From positions 310,001-374,000 of the forward strand of contig JALRME010000005.1 in the NCBI GenBank assembly GCA_026120035.1: 64,000 nt of DNA. Reading direction: 5' to 3'. The DNA is from Coleophoma eucalyptorum. Its lineage: Eukaryota > Ascomycota > Leotiomycetes > Helotiales > Dermateaceae. Shown piece by piece: positions 10,088-22,152 of the stretch; positions within the stretch are counted from its first letter, which is position 1, and every line of letters begins with the position of its first letter. The position numbers and the translations under genes are program-made. The notes under the pieces are model-generated. The model saw nothing but the letters and a program-made list of their open reading frames with translations. It made no database searches and was not told the DNA's origin.

Positions 10088-11441
10088 ATGACGTCTGAAC
10101 ACGTCGAAAATCCCTCTCATACTACTGGCTACGATGCTCGCCGTCTGCACACGCACGAGCTCGAGGTTGGCGTCACGGAAGCGATCCAGCGACATGTCCA
10201 CCGAAACGTCGTTCCCTCTAAGCCGGTGTCGCAGCGGAAACTCGACTTCGAGCACTCCAGGCCGCGGTGGTTGAGAGAGATGGCCGGGGAAGCCATGGGT
10301 GTGTTCTTCTACGTGTAAGTGAATAACAACATGGGCTTTGAGCGTGGTTGATATTGTATGACCAGAGCTGACTTCTTCTCATCGCTTAGCTACCCCGGAA
10401 TTGCTTCCACAGCTTCCTTCTTTATCAACAAGACCGAACCACAATTTGGCTCTCTCTTCCAGATAGGTTGGGCGTACGCACTCGGAATTGCGTTTGCTAT
10501 CATCACCTGTGGTTCGACCTCTGGAGGACACTTCAATGTAAGAAAGACATATCTAAGTCGCTTTCCCAACCAATCCATAACCAAGAATCTAACCATTGCT
10601 TTCTTCCTAGCCCGCCATCACCCTCTGTTTCGCTTTCTGGCAAGGCTTTCCATGGAAAAAAGTGCCCTACTACATCTTCGCGCAAATCTTCGGCGCCTTC
10701 CTGGCCGCGCTGGTCCTGGTCGGGCAGTATTGGCCCGAACTGGAAGCACTGAGAGCGGCTGTTGAAGCAGAAGGATTAAGTCCCAATTCGCTCGGTGGGC
10801 CGGGCAGTATCTTGTGCAGTTTCCCCGCTGCCACGCAAACGAACTACGGCTATCTTTTCATGATTGAGTGGTTTGTCGATGCTTTCATCGTGAGTCTCCT
10901 CCACTTCTCCCCCTATCCTACCCAAACTGCAACATTCAAGATGTGCTATGCAGATACACAGATGAATAACTACTGACGGCATTCCAAACAGGGCATCGTG
11001 ATCTGGTCCGTCCTTGACCCAGCCAACCCCTTCGTCACCCCCACCGCGGCGCCCTTCATCATCGGTCTCGCATACGCCAACATGGTCTGGGGCTTCGCCA
11101 ACGTGACCATCAGCACGAACCTTGCCCGAGACTTGGGCACACGTATGGTCGCGGCCATCTTCTACGGCGGCGATGCCTTCAACCGCTATTCCGCCATCGC
11201 CATCTTCGTCAACATACCGGCAACCTTTTTCGCAACCTGCATCTACGAGGTCCTGCAGCGCGATAGCTTTGCCATCATTGCAAAGGGCCACGGCGAGCAC
11301 GAGGACGGCCCAGATGGCCTTGTCAGACATTTGACCAAAACGGGGACTCTGGAACAAGGCGCTACGAATACGGTTCGTGGCGCTGAGGCGAGGTGGAGCG
11401 ATTCGAACAACGGGCAGAAGGAGGAAGTTTTGCCGGTTTGA
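10088..11441 (+). CDS. Aquaporin-family channel (MIP) with a variant second NPA box
   Basis: Four exons: 10088-10314, 10390-10537, 10611-10889 and 10992-11441, giving 367 aa. It is a membrane channel of the major intrinsic protein family for water, glycerol or similar small solutes. A cytosolic N-terminus of about 65 residues precedes GEAMGVFFYVYPGIAS (TM1). The first pore box is SGGHFNPA, spliced exactly between Asn and Pro. The second box, at about residue 260, is NLARDLG, with Leu in place of Pro. The Asp after Arg recalls glycerol facilitators (NxARD), so glycerol transport is possible but not shown. The hydrophilic C-terminal tail is about 50 residues. All junctions keep the frame. Which fungal MIP subgroup it belongs to cannot be decided by eye. 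Confidence 0.87.
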
Positions 11442-12100
11442 AGAACAAGTATGCTCGTGGAAATCTGAGGATGTTGGAAAGGGATAAAATGGCTTTTGGA
11501 AGGTGGAGGGTTTCGTATTTGCTTGAAGTATCATTATCGAGAATGAGCTGGAAAGAGGTTGTGGTAGACAAATGCATACAGCTATATATATAGGTACGCA
11601 AAACATGAATATCTATTACCATGAATCCCACAGACTAGCATCATACCTAGGGAATAGTTTAGACACAAATATACATACTATTGTGCAACTACCAAGACTT
11701 GCTCGCTTAACGACCTGAGGACCAGACCAACGCCCTCTACAGGTCTTTCTACTGTCTAATGAGCGGTCCTTCTCTAGTGATGGTGTAGACAAGACTTATT
11801 TTTAGAGCACAAACATGAGCAAGAGTAAAGATTATGTGTCACCAGCTATTTGTTTATGACTTATCGTCGGTGAAAGGGGTTCTAGAATTGCGCTGGCAGG
11901 TGGCTATTTATTCTGGTGGACTGGTCGCTTAATATTCGATGCCTTGGAGCGTGCAAGTACCAACAGGGACTGATCTTTGATTTACAGTGATCCAAGGGAG
12001 ATCTCATGATCTTAAGGACCCTATAAAAGATGATATACAAACATGAAAACCAACACCATCCTTCTATCTCAAACTATACAAAGCCAACTATATTTGACTC
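11442..12100. other. Intergenic region between convergent aquaporin and ALG2
   Basis: These 659 bp separate the two stop codons, so they should hold both 3' ends. The DNA is AT-rich and has no coding appearance. Confidence 0.6.
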
Positions 12101-13695
12101 TCACTTGCTTCTCGATAAAGCCCCAAAAATCGAATATGCTGCCAGGATTGCCAATCCCGTAGTTGAGACAACGACGATATAGTAGTTCACTACATCTCTT
12201 TGCACGCCCTCAGCATCGATACGATACCTCCATCCCCAATACCAGATATCCAGCGCCGCAACTGGCAGCGTCCAGATCCACCAGGAAAATATCCTCTTCC
12301 TGGGTAGCCCTTGCATGCCCGATATGATTCCATCAAGGCGCGCCGCCATCTTGGTGTCTGAAAAGTCGTTCTGTACGCGCCGGATGCCGACCTTGCCCAT
12401 ATTGGTCAGTTGCGTGGTGGAGATGTTGTTGAGCACGTCGTCAAGGACTTTGCTCCATGCTGCTACATCTGTGGGCTCACAGAGCCAGCCAGTTACATTG
12501 GGGATTACTGTTTCAAGCGGTCCGCCAGTGTTAGCGGCCAGAACGGGTACGCCAGCCAGCATAGCTTCCAGAGGCACGATGCCGAAGTGTTCATTAGAGG
12601 GAGTGTAGACCAGGACGCGGGCGGCTCTAAGGAGCATATCTTTGAGGGTGTTGGGTACAGATAGAAGGAACAAAACATCAATGTCTGAAGGGATACTAAG
12701 GGCTGTAACTATCGTCTTTGTCGTTGCGGTCTTGAGACCTTGGCTCTCAGCCAATGCTACGAGCTCCTTGTGGCATGTTACATTCTCTGGAAGTCGGTTG
12801 TCATAACCACCTAATTTTCTATCAGTCTATACTCACAATGTCCAGATCAATCATCATACCTGCAATGACCAGTCTAGAATCTTTCCGAGCTTCCTTGCTC
12901 AAAGCCGCATAGGCCTTGATAGCAAGACCAACGTCCTTCTTCTTTTCAAATCGGTTGATACTCAAGATGACCTTGATTCCCTTAAACATAGCATCGTCAT
13001 CTGTCGCTTCGCTCTTCTTCGGCCTTACATCCACACAAGGATGCACGACCTGTAGATCTCGGTCCCTCACAAAATTCGGCCAGACCTGTCCCACTACCCC
13101 AGCAGTGAATTTCGAATTGACGCAAACTGCATCGGCAAAACACATGCTCCATTCTTCCCATTTATCAAAGGGAATCCTGTACAACCTCTTAATGATGTTG
13201 GCTCTGCCTTGCGCAAGGAGAAGGTCGGGGAAGTGGCAGTAGAATAGAATTCGGGTTGCTGGATAGAAGTATCGAAGGAGTGGGAGACCAGCACTTAGCT
13301 GATCAACTACGAAGGCATCAGGACCTATTTTGGTGAGCTCGCCTGTGAGGGTTATGGAGATGATGAGATGGAGCTGGCGAAGGATGGCGCATAGGATTGA
13401 GAATCGGGAAAAGATGGATTGAGGGACTATGGAGTTTCCCCGTACTCTGACATCGAGTGTGCCTGATTTGAAGTCAGTCTAGCTCAACTCAATCCATTGA
13501 CAGAGAGGTGAGATTACCATCGCTAGCTTCATCAAAGCAGTGCTTAGGATCGCAGTGACTGGTAAAGATGTGCACCTTGTGTCCGCGGTTCTGCAAACCA
13601 ACAGCAGCATCGATAATCAGGCGCTCAGCACCACCAATTCCCAGATCTGGATGGAAGAAGACAATTGTCCTCTTGAATTCGTCCTTCTCAGCCAT
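12101..13695 (-). CDS. ALG2: Alpha-1,3/1,6-mannosyltransferase ALG2
   Basis: Three exons: 13695-13518, 13462-12860 and 12810-12101 (introns 55 and 49 bp), giving 496 aa. Alg2 adds the second and third mannoses to the dolichol-linked N-glycan precursor on the cytosolic face of the ER. Seen in order: FHPDLGIGGAERLI near the N-terminus (donor-side glycine loop), VDQLSAGLPLLR, FYCHFPDLLL, the GT4-type INRFEKKKD, LVIAGGYDNRLPEN, and the ExxxxxxxE motif in EHFGIVPLEAML. The C-terminal third ends in two hydrophobic segments (WWIWTLPVAALDIWYWGW and IVVVSTTGLAILAAYSIFG) for membrane attachment. The second splice rebuilds the family Gly-Gly exactly. The start is the first ATG in frame; the frame is open further upstream but offers only a GTG there. 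Confidence 0.93.
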
Positions 13696-14181
13696 GATTC
13701 TTGCTGTTGAATCATTAAGGGATTCTGTTACAAGTGGAGATTTTGCAAAGGCCACGATTCTGGCAGCCTTGCGCTAGTTCTAGTGGGTCGGTGGGGCAGC
13801 AGTTCAGCCTTGCAGTGTCTGTCCGAATGCAGGGATTTAGATTGACGAAGCTTCTCTTGACTTCATCCTTCATGATAACGAAGTTCGGTACAAGAAGAAT
13901 ACTGTCAAATATCCTTGGAAGCTGATTGATAGAGATAAATCAAGCCAGGTTATCTCGTCACAAACAAAGCTGACAAGACACCGAGGCCAAGGCTGTCTCT
14001 GTTCCTTGTCACGGTAAGACATTCCAAGATTGCCTCATGGCAACGACCGTGTAGGCCGAGGCACATGTCAAAAGGCTGATTACTGTTCTTGCCCATCTGC
14101 TTTCCTCTCTTTCATGAACACCGCCAATACTTCATCGTCCATCTTCCACCCTTCATCTATACTACTCACTCAGCAGACACA
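13696..14181. promoter_or_regulatory. Intergenic region between divergent ALG2 and enoyl-CoA isomerase genes
   Basis: These 486 bp separate two start codons that face away from each other, so both promoters lie here. The stretch just before the isomerase ATG is rich in C and T. I can name no binding site with confidence. Confidence 0.5.
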
Positions 14182-15085
14182 ATGGCAGCAACAGTACCAC
14201 TTTTCACCCTCCCTATCCTTCCAACGGGTACACTGGATGCCCAACCTACCGGCTCCATCACCTGCACGTCACCGCAACCCAAAGTGTATCTCCTAACCTT
14301 CAACGCACCACCAGACAACCGCATGGTCACTTCTTTCTGCCAATCATTACTGCTAGCACTAGACATCATCGAGTTTTCATATCCCGTCGGCGTTGTCGTC
14401 ACCACCTCCGGGATCCCAAAGTTTTATAGTAATGGTTTGATTCTAGAACATGCAACCTCGACGCCGGGGTTCTGGCAGAACAGCTTGTATACGTTGTTGA
14501 AGAGATTCCTAACGTATGTCTCACATTTCTGTTGAACCGAAATAGAAAAACTATCTTGCTGATAAAGCACTTGTCAGATATCCAATGCCAACGGTCGCAA
14601 TGATTAACGGCCATGCATTCGCTGGGGGGCTTATGCTAGCTATGCACCACGACTACCGAATCTTCAACCCCTCTCGTGGCTTTCTATGCCTGAACGAATT
14701 GGAATTCGGCGCACCCCTCAAACCGCCCATGTCGTCTATCTTTCGCCAGAAATTCTCACATCCAACCGTCTATCGCTCCTTGGTATTGGAAGCAAAGCGG
14801 TTCAGCGCCCCCGAAGCACTTGCTGCGGGGATTGTGGATGGGCTTGGTGGGTTGGAGGAGGTGATGGCGCTAATTGAGGAGCGGAAGTTGACGGAGAAAG
14901 GGAAGAGTGGTGTTTATGGTGTGCTGAAGGCGGAGATGTACAGGGAGAGTGTAGGGTATCTGGAGGGGCATGAGGAGAATGAGTTATTTGATGCACGAAA
15001 TGCGGAGAAAGAGAAAAAGAGAAAGGAGATTGGGTCCAACAGGGTAAAAGAGTGGCAGCGTAATTCTACGAAAGCAAAGCTGTAG
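14182..15085 (+). CDS. Peroxisomal enoyl-CoA isomerase/hydratase family protein
   Basis: Two exons, 14182-14513 and 14578-15085 (intron 64 bp), giving 279 aa. This is a crotonase-fold enzyme, most like delta3,delta2-enoyl-CoA isomerases that shift double bonds in unsaturated fatty acids during beta-oxidation. Crotonase features include KVYLLTFNAPPDNRM, the oxyanion-hole strand GVVVTTSGIPKFYSNGL, INGHAFAGGLMLAMHHDYRI and LNELEFGAPL, where the Glu fits the usual catalytic position of isomerases. The last three residues, AKL, are a good type-1 peroxisomal targeting signal. The C-terminus is a long charged helix-like segment, as is usual in the fungal members. Isomerase rather than hydratase is inferred. 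Confidence 0.85.
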
Positions 15086-16663
15086 AGAAGAACATATTTT
15101 CTTTCGTGGCGTAGTTTCGATCTTCATATGACTGCAGGGTATTCGTGCCATTGTTAGGTAAAGTAGGCGATGTAAGAAAACAACCAAGCTACTTTATCTC
15201 CCTTGTCCATTTCCTCTATTTGGCAGAGCTGTCGCATCTCGCTCCACCCGGACCGACTAAGCACAATCCGCTAACTCAGATCTCTAACGAGGGAAACAGC
15301 CAAAACCACTAGCATACGTGGACAAAAATCAAACCACCTACCAAAATCACTCAAAAGTGGACTTATTAGATGGTCCTAACTGTGGTAAGACCTGGAAACC
15401 TAAATCCCCTCGGGAGACCTGACGAAGTTTCAGCTTCACAGATTTACAGAACCTTATAGGAGAAAAAGACCGGTCGGTCTCTTAATCCAAGACGGGCTTT
15501 TTTTTCATTGCTTTGATAATAGTTCGGGTTCCGAGAGATGAGTAGGGTAGGGGTGTCGTATGGATTTCTTCTAGGATGTATGGAATCGCTATATTCTACA
15601 AGTTGGGTATACAAAGAGAGAGGCGCAGTGGTCGCGGAGAAAATAAGTGCTTGCTAGGTGGTTTTAGAACTGAACCGAGTTAGATTCGTCACAGGACAGT
15701 ATTAGAGAGAATAGCAGACGAGTATAGCCAGATAGGAATAAAAGAGGAACACAAATAACCGAGCTTCAAAAGATATGCAAACTACTTTGGTCCTAGATTG
15801 GTAGAGAGTATTGAAAAAGGGGGAGGCTGGGCCGTTTTACTGAGCAGGATTTGTCTGGATCTTGGCAATAAGACATGATTGTAATGCCAGCTTGTTCCTG
15901 AAGGAAGTGATCGGAGAATAGAAGGAGAATACAACCAGACCATCTTGTGATCACATGGTGTTACATCTCAATTGGGTGCACATTTGATCAGTGATGCTTG
16001 GTATGTATGAGCTCTGACCTACTTCTCTCATGGCATTGGTAGGCTGAAGTCGGACCCGGGTTATGCCATCTGTTGTACTCAGTGGATGCGTCATTAGATG
16101 GGCTTCAGAGAAGAGAAGAGAGGGTTTCAAGTAGAATTTAGACCGAGATTGAGAATCGAATCACCAAAGTTGGCAGAGGAAGCTCAGTGTTGAGAAAACA
16201 GACAATAAATGATAATAAACTAAGCTTATCGTACAATATTCTATCCCCAGTTACTCTTCTCGTCATAGCGGATGCTCGACGCTATGTCTCCGCGAAGGGA
16301 TGCCCTCCCTTTCTCTCAGGGATCTTCCCTCCTGTGTCAAGCTTCCGAGCAATGAGCGCAACACTAACCCCCAAATTCCTCTCGCTCGCAAGCGATGATA
16401 TCAAAAGTACAACTAAACCCGTAAAGAAGACCACTCGTATTAAACTCGAATGAATAACAACATTTTCCTCCTTCCCGTATATCGTGAATCGTGGGGCACG
16501 TCACGTGTCGTTAAGAATGCGATGGGTAAGTATGAGATGAAAAATATGATGGTATGGTTTGATAGGTAGAGCTTTGTTTCTTTCTTCTTGATATAACATA
16601 TAGCGAGAACAGAACCAAAGCAAATCAAATATGACCAGGTCATAAACAGCATTGACAATACGC
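15086..16663. other. Intergenic region; no gene seen
   Basis: This 1.58 kb lies between the 3' ends of two convergent genes. I see only short broken frames, none with a credible product. The length is more than two 3' untranslated regions need, so an unannotated non-coding transcript is possible but not supported. Confidence 0.5.
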
Positions 16664-17649
16664 TTAAGAAGACTCGATGCCGGCCATGAGGATATCTCTT
16701 GGGAGGCTTTCGCGTTGCTCCTCCATCTGGCGGATCAATTCGCGCTCCTTGGGAGATCGTGGAGAGGCATCAATGCCGAGGAGAGCACTAATGCTGGTAG
16801 CATCCTTCTTCGTCTCTTGAACCGGTGCAGGCTTTTGGTATGCGTAACTAATGGTTGGCGAAACGCTTGGAGTTGGTGGACCATTAATCTTGAAGCAGTT
16901 CTTCCAGCTATCTTCCAAAACGTATGGAGAGGCACCAGGTCCATACTCTGCAGCAATCACTGACCAGAAAGAAGCACGGTGGGAGTCATAGATGGCTCGG
17001 AGACGGGCTTGATCAACTGGGTGAGCAGCTGTTTCGAGGCGAAGTGGTGGCTGGTTGATGGTAGACTCAGAAAGAGCACGGCGGATTGGAGATGGTTTTG
17101 GTAGGATGGCCACAGGGTGGTTGTTTGGACGAGGGCTTGCAGCAGGAAGAAGGCTCGCGGCAGATGGAAGCTGGATGTTCTGTGGTGCTCGGGGGGAATA
17201 GTTGTATGGAGGAGTGGCAGGTGCAAGCACGGCATGCTCATGTATTGGAGATGGGGTGTTTTGCATGATTGGAGAGTGCTGGGCTGAAGGAGTTTCGGAA
17301 GCTACAGAGGTTGTTCTCTTGCGGCGGTTGCTGCCGTGAGACAGTTGATGATAGTGTAGGCGACAGGCCAACTCAGTCTTTTTCAGGTGAGCGGCGATGT
17401 GCTTGTATGGCATTTTCTGAAGACGGGTTTGAAGGAGGTAGACTTCCTGTTATTGAGGTTAGGAATATGTTTGCGCAGTGTCGAATTGATATATGGACAT
17501 ACCTCATCCTCGCTCCAAGCTCTGCCACCACCAGTAGATGCCTGCTTGCGGTTCTTCTGCACGCCATAGTCCTGACGGTCCTCAACGGGAGAGTAAACCG
17601 TTGGTGCCATGTTGGCTGGGTGGGTGTTCATTTGGTTGGTAGGAGACAT
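16664..17649 (-). CDS. Fungal SANT/Myb-like domain protein
   Basis: Two exons, 17649-17503 and 17446-16664 (intron 56 bp), giving 309 aa. The SANT/Myb-like module spans about residues 43-90: RAWSEDEEVYLLQTRLQ, then YKHIAAHLKKTELACRLHYHQLSHG, with the hydrophobic spacing of the three helices and the first Trp at position 45. The middle is Pro/Ser-rich. A second conserved-looking block is near residues 190-235 (DQARLRAIYDSHRASFWSVIAAEYGPGASPYVLEDSW, given in part). It ends with a charged segment. A nuclear, DNA- or histone-binding role is inferred from the domain; targets are unknown. The splice falls inside the first SANT helix and keeps the frame. Confidence 0.82.
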
Positions 17650-20600
17650 TGTTGATGTGGTTCTGAAAGTCGTAATAGGTAAAAGGGTTGAAGGGAGTTA
17701 ACAAAAGTATTGATCCAGCAAATAGCAAGAATTGAAGTGCAGAGAATTGAAGCAGGTACAAAGGCAGGCCGTAGCTGCAGTTGCTGTAGATGTTTGGTGG
17801 TTAAGATTGAAGATTTAACAGAGCGGATGATCGTAGGACAGGACTGTAAACCAAGTAACGCAATAAACTACAGTAATGAATGTAAGCAGCCAAGCCAGTT
17901 GGGCGATGAAAGAAAGTGATATTAGCTGCGAAGAGAGTAGTATTCACGTCGAGTGTGAGTAAGTAGAAGAAGAGGACAAAGAGAGAGCAGACGAGGTAGA
18001 TGATATAGGAAGCATCGTCGGCCCTGACTCAATGGAGTCTGGAGTGAAGAGCCAGGTCCCAGAGCGGGACTGCCTGTGCGCAATTCCTCTGATAGCCCAA
18101 ATCTCATGCCCTTGTTCACTCTGAGCGGCGCACTTGCGGTATGGTTGGAGTTCATCAGAGTTTCTGATCATGCAAGCCTTGGTTGCAAGTCCTCTTTGGG
18201 ATGGTTGGCATCGTCCCGCAATTCTGGCATCCTGCTGGCGTTTCTTCATGACGAGGATTATCGTCGTTTGACGTCTGAGGCGGAATCCGTCGCATGTTGT
18301 GAGGAGCAAGCCAACAACTCCAGTGATCATCGTCATTGGCAGAGGGATAGACGCTGTGTTCAGAAGGGTTTGATGAACACGCCGATGCATCAGCTAAGCA
18401 CCACCCAGGAATTATTTTGAGATACGTTTGCTAGATGTCCCGAGGCCTAACATGCAACCCCGAATTATGGAGTTGATGATGTTGGAGCGGTGTATCTTGC
18501 GTGCAGGTTTGGGGGTCTCGTTTAAGGTTGGCGATACCCTGGACGAAGTTTAGGGACTCAGGCGCATTTCGAAACTCGACTAGCCATCAGAACCCATGTC
18601 GGAAACACAAACTTTTGACCGACCCCAGCTCCTACGAAAAGCCACAACTGTATCCAGGCAGTCGGCTCTCATAGCTTGCTAGCTCTCGAGCCTCCAGCAT
18701 CGCTTTAATTCGCAATATTAAGATCTCGCGAGCGAGGGTTGGCAAGATACCCTGTCGCCTACGACACAAGTGACACTTTAGAGCGCTCTAGCACGCCCAC
18801 TCCCACGCCCACTCCTCTAAGGCTCTCCCTCACCCGTCCCCAGTCAAACTAAGAATTGCACGAACCAAACTCTATCTAACGGTTATGGCTGGATCCGAAG
18901 TCTGCTGTCAGGTAGCTCCGCACCATAGTGCTTGTTGGCTGTGGGAAGGCTAATGTGCGTCTGTTTCGAAGATGGGACCAAATTGATGCACAATGGAAAC
19001 AATGACAGGACAAGAATAGGACGAGGTAGTGCATGAGGCTCTGAGTCGGTCAAATGCCAGGGGAGTATCAACAGCATCGTCGTCGTCCTTCACAAATAGC
19101 CTCGTGCTCACATAGATGAGCATTGTTTCTAGATTCGAGTTCGTCAGCCTTCTGGATCAAGTGTCCCTCTTTCCTCGCTTGAAGGTTTTGAGGGGGTCTA
19201 TTGTGCTTCAAGATCATCTGAACATTTGGGTGATGATCTGCTAAACACAAACATGTAAAATTATTCAAGGATCCGGAAGCGTTGAGTCCGCTTGTTCGCA
19301 TACGGGTATCAGCCATCGTGACCCTCGTTCATTGCCAACCAGACAAAATGCTCACTCCGCTGACAGGAATAATCCCCAGCCCTTCCAATTTGCTAGCCTT
19401 GTACTTAGAGACGCCCTTGGCATCTCGACAACCACGGTCATGAGTATATCGATTTTTCAGAGGATGATCTCTGCGTGCATGTGCCACTGGGCGAACTGAA
19501 CTACTATACTCCATACGAGATTACGGTGGCTGCACAGTACTGAGGATTCAATAGATGACATCCGCATGCTCGTCTGGTGGTGGAAATACTACTGGTGGCT
19601 GCTCGACATCATGGGATGGTGCGGAATGGGCATCCTCAAACTCGCATGGTGTCGAGAATCGTCTCAAGGTTGGCCTTAGCCATCTTGGTCGCGCCCAACG
19701 CATGAAGCCTTCCCTTACCGCCGTCTGAGATGTTCGGATCGAAACGCGTGCTAGCAGGACCACCACGACTTGGAATTGTGAAGAAGTGGTACGAAGTGTA
19801 TTTATGCGCGTTGTTTTGAGTTGGAGAGTTACGACGAGCTCGTTTGGTGACAAGTCACAAGTACAGACCAGCTACGTAGACGTGCCTGAACGGTGGCTTA
19901 CATAAGCCATCCGTGGCATCAACATTAGCTCGTTCTCTCGCCTTCACCTTCCTCGTCTCTCCTTCTCCGTCTGTCACCCAAAATCGGCTTGGAGTGAGCA
20001 TGTTTGGGATTATCTCGACCTCACTTCTCAAAACAAGTGCCTGAAAGCATGTTTCGAAACAACCTCATTGCAAACAATGCTCTTCTTGGGTCTTGTCACG
20101 GCTGGTTACAATGCCTAAATATTCACAATGAGGGTAACTGGGGTTGGATTGGGATTGCACCTCCGAGCGTGCAGGACGGTACAGTAATGACCTGCCTCAC
20201 TCAGCCATCATCCGCATTCCTCCAGGAGCTCCAAGCGGACTTCCTTGACATTTGGGGTGGCTGCGGATTTAAATTAAATTTCCTGGCTTTATTCGATGGA
20301 GCCTCAACCTTATCCTGGTTTAAATGCTTGATCACTTGCTGCCTTGCCGGACTCCGAATCCTTCAACAAAGAATTCAAAGCAAGAATTGAGTAGTCCATA
20401 CATAGCCATTTAAGAGGTATTGTTTCAATCGTCACTGTAGTAACCCTCCCCTAATACGCGAAAGCATTATTTGCAAGACTGCGATACTAGTACTGGTGTT
20501 ACAGCAATCATCGAAAACAGTTGCTTAAGGTTTAAAATAGTAGGCAATCGTCATATAAAGATGTTTGCAAACATGCAAAGGAGAATGTTTGGCGTCTAGT

Positions 20601-21820
20601 TGTAACAGAGGCAATCGGCTCGCGCCTCGCTTCTGTCGACTTGGTAGATGTCAAATTCTGGAGAAGAGACAAAGGACGAGTAGCCGCGGTAAGCAGAAGT
20701 TGCAGAACCTATTCGTTTCGAAGCCAGAAATAAAACGTGCACGAGGTCCAAACAGCGGAGGATTATCTCGACTTGAATCCCACAGGGCTCAGAGCGGATT
20801 CACTGAAGCTTGGCCAACGTTATCCAATTTAATGGAAACAATGCGCGAGACACAAGACACTAGAATTTCTCCTCCCGTTTCGCTGGCCAGGATTATCGGT
20901 AGCCAGCTCCTCCTGGGAGACTCGTATCGGATTATGCCATGGTACAGTAAGTGGAGGCGAGAAAAAGCAGAAAGCAAAGCGATGGAGCCATGAAACAAGC
21001 TTCATGAGCTTTGACAGAACTCGGAAAACGAAACTGGGCTGCTAAACGCTTATTCGGACGAACCCCCGTCAGCCCTTTTTTCAAGCTCCGTCGACTGCAA
21101 ACCTTCTCACCGACTACCGAGTCTTGCGAGGACTGTTTTGAAGGCGTCTAGAAGTTGAGAAATGCCTCGCGTAGATGATGAGGTGAAAATGGCCGCGGAA
21201 GCGCCTAGTTGCCCAGGGCTCTCGGCAGCAATGCAAGCCATCGCTTGTCGTACCTTAGAACGCCAACTTTCACCTCTGGTCCTCAGCGATGAAAAGAGAC
21301 TTGGTGCCAAGATACTTTGCTGCTATTTACTCTTACTGCGAGCGAATACGAATGGTTGTGCGTTGAGACTTGAGGGCTGCAAATGTTCAGAAGTCGAATG
21401 CAACGGCCAAAACATTCTCGACGATCACCAACCCCTCGAGCAAGCGAGTACGGGCAGACGGGGGGGCACGACTTGTTACAACTGTACAAGCCATGGTTCG
21501 GAATCAAGCCACAATCTCACAATGCTTGATTCGAGAGGAAGTGAGGGAGAGATTTGGGTTACGCATCATGTGAGAATACGCAAACATATTCGTTATCTTG
21601 TTCTCTTCTGGTCACAAAAGTCTCGAGCCTCGCACATATGCAGCCCACACTATCTATCACCTTGCATCTTCAAAATCATATCCAACACACGTGGACGCAA
21701 ATCCACTTCAGCAGCAAATCAGAAGGCCTTCTCGACGAATACAATGCCTAATATGGCGGAGCACCAATGTCGTATTGATATGCAATACTTGGTCTTATCA
21801 GCAAGTCTGTCTGACTACTG

Positions 21821-21923
21821 CACTCTTCTCTCTCTTACTCTCACACTCTCTCTTACTCTTACTCTCACTCTCACTCTCACTCTCACTCTCGCTCTCGCTC
21901 TATCTCTATCTCTATCTCTATCA
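21821..21923. repeat. Pyrimidine-rich microsatellite (CTCTCA/CTCTTA/CTCTAT mixture)
   Basis: About 100 bp made almost only of C and T with regular A interruptions, in runs of CTCTTA, CTCTCA, CTCTCG and CTCTAT. The 274- and 134-codon frames crossing it owe their length partly to this composition. Confidence 0.85.
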
Positions 21924-22122
21924 CGCAAAATTCATCGCAATTGCGAGGGCGTTGGGGCCTCGTGCTCAACCGCGGAAATTGGATGAACTGCTTGCGAGGT
22001 AGTACCTCCGAACGCACACATATACCGTGCCGCTACATAGAATCATCAGGCATGGTACTGTCCAAAAATGTCCTCAGAGGCATCCTGGGGACGGTACAAT
22101 GGCATCGAAACATGATTCTGGT

Positions 22123-22152
22123 CGTAAACACACGTAAACACACGTAAACACA
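22123..22152. repeat. Tandem repeat of CGTAAACACA, three copies
   Basis: Three perfect copies of the 10-mer, with CGAGG following. Non-coding; no function suggested. Confidence 0.8.

Noticed and set aside
17944..18420. ORFs of 148 (minus) and 114 (plus) codons upstream of the first Myb-like gene
   Set aside because: They overlap each other on opposite strands, have no domain and lie in the promoter of the minus-strand Myb-like gene.
20565..20993. 142-codon plus-strand ORF
   Set aside because: It shows no domain, no matching neighbour and no splice context; kept as non-coding.
21162..22002. Two overlapping plus-strand ORFs of 274 and 134 codons
   Set aside because: Both run through the CT microsatellite and give Leu/Ser/Thr repeats; the rest has no recognisable features.
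22123..22152. Telomere-like repeat
   Set aside because: The unit CGTAAACACA is not TTAGGG and only three copies exist, so it is neither telomeric nor an interstitial telomere.
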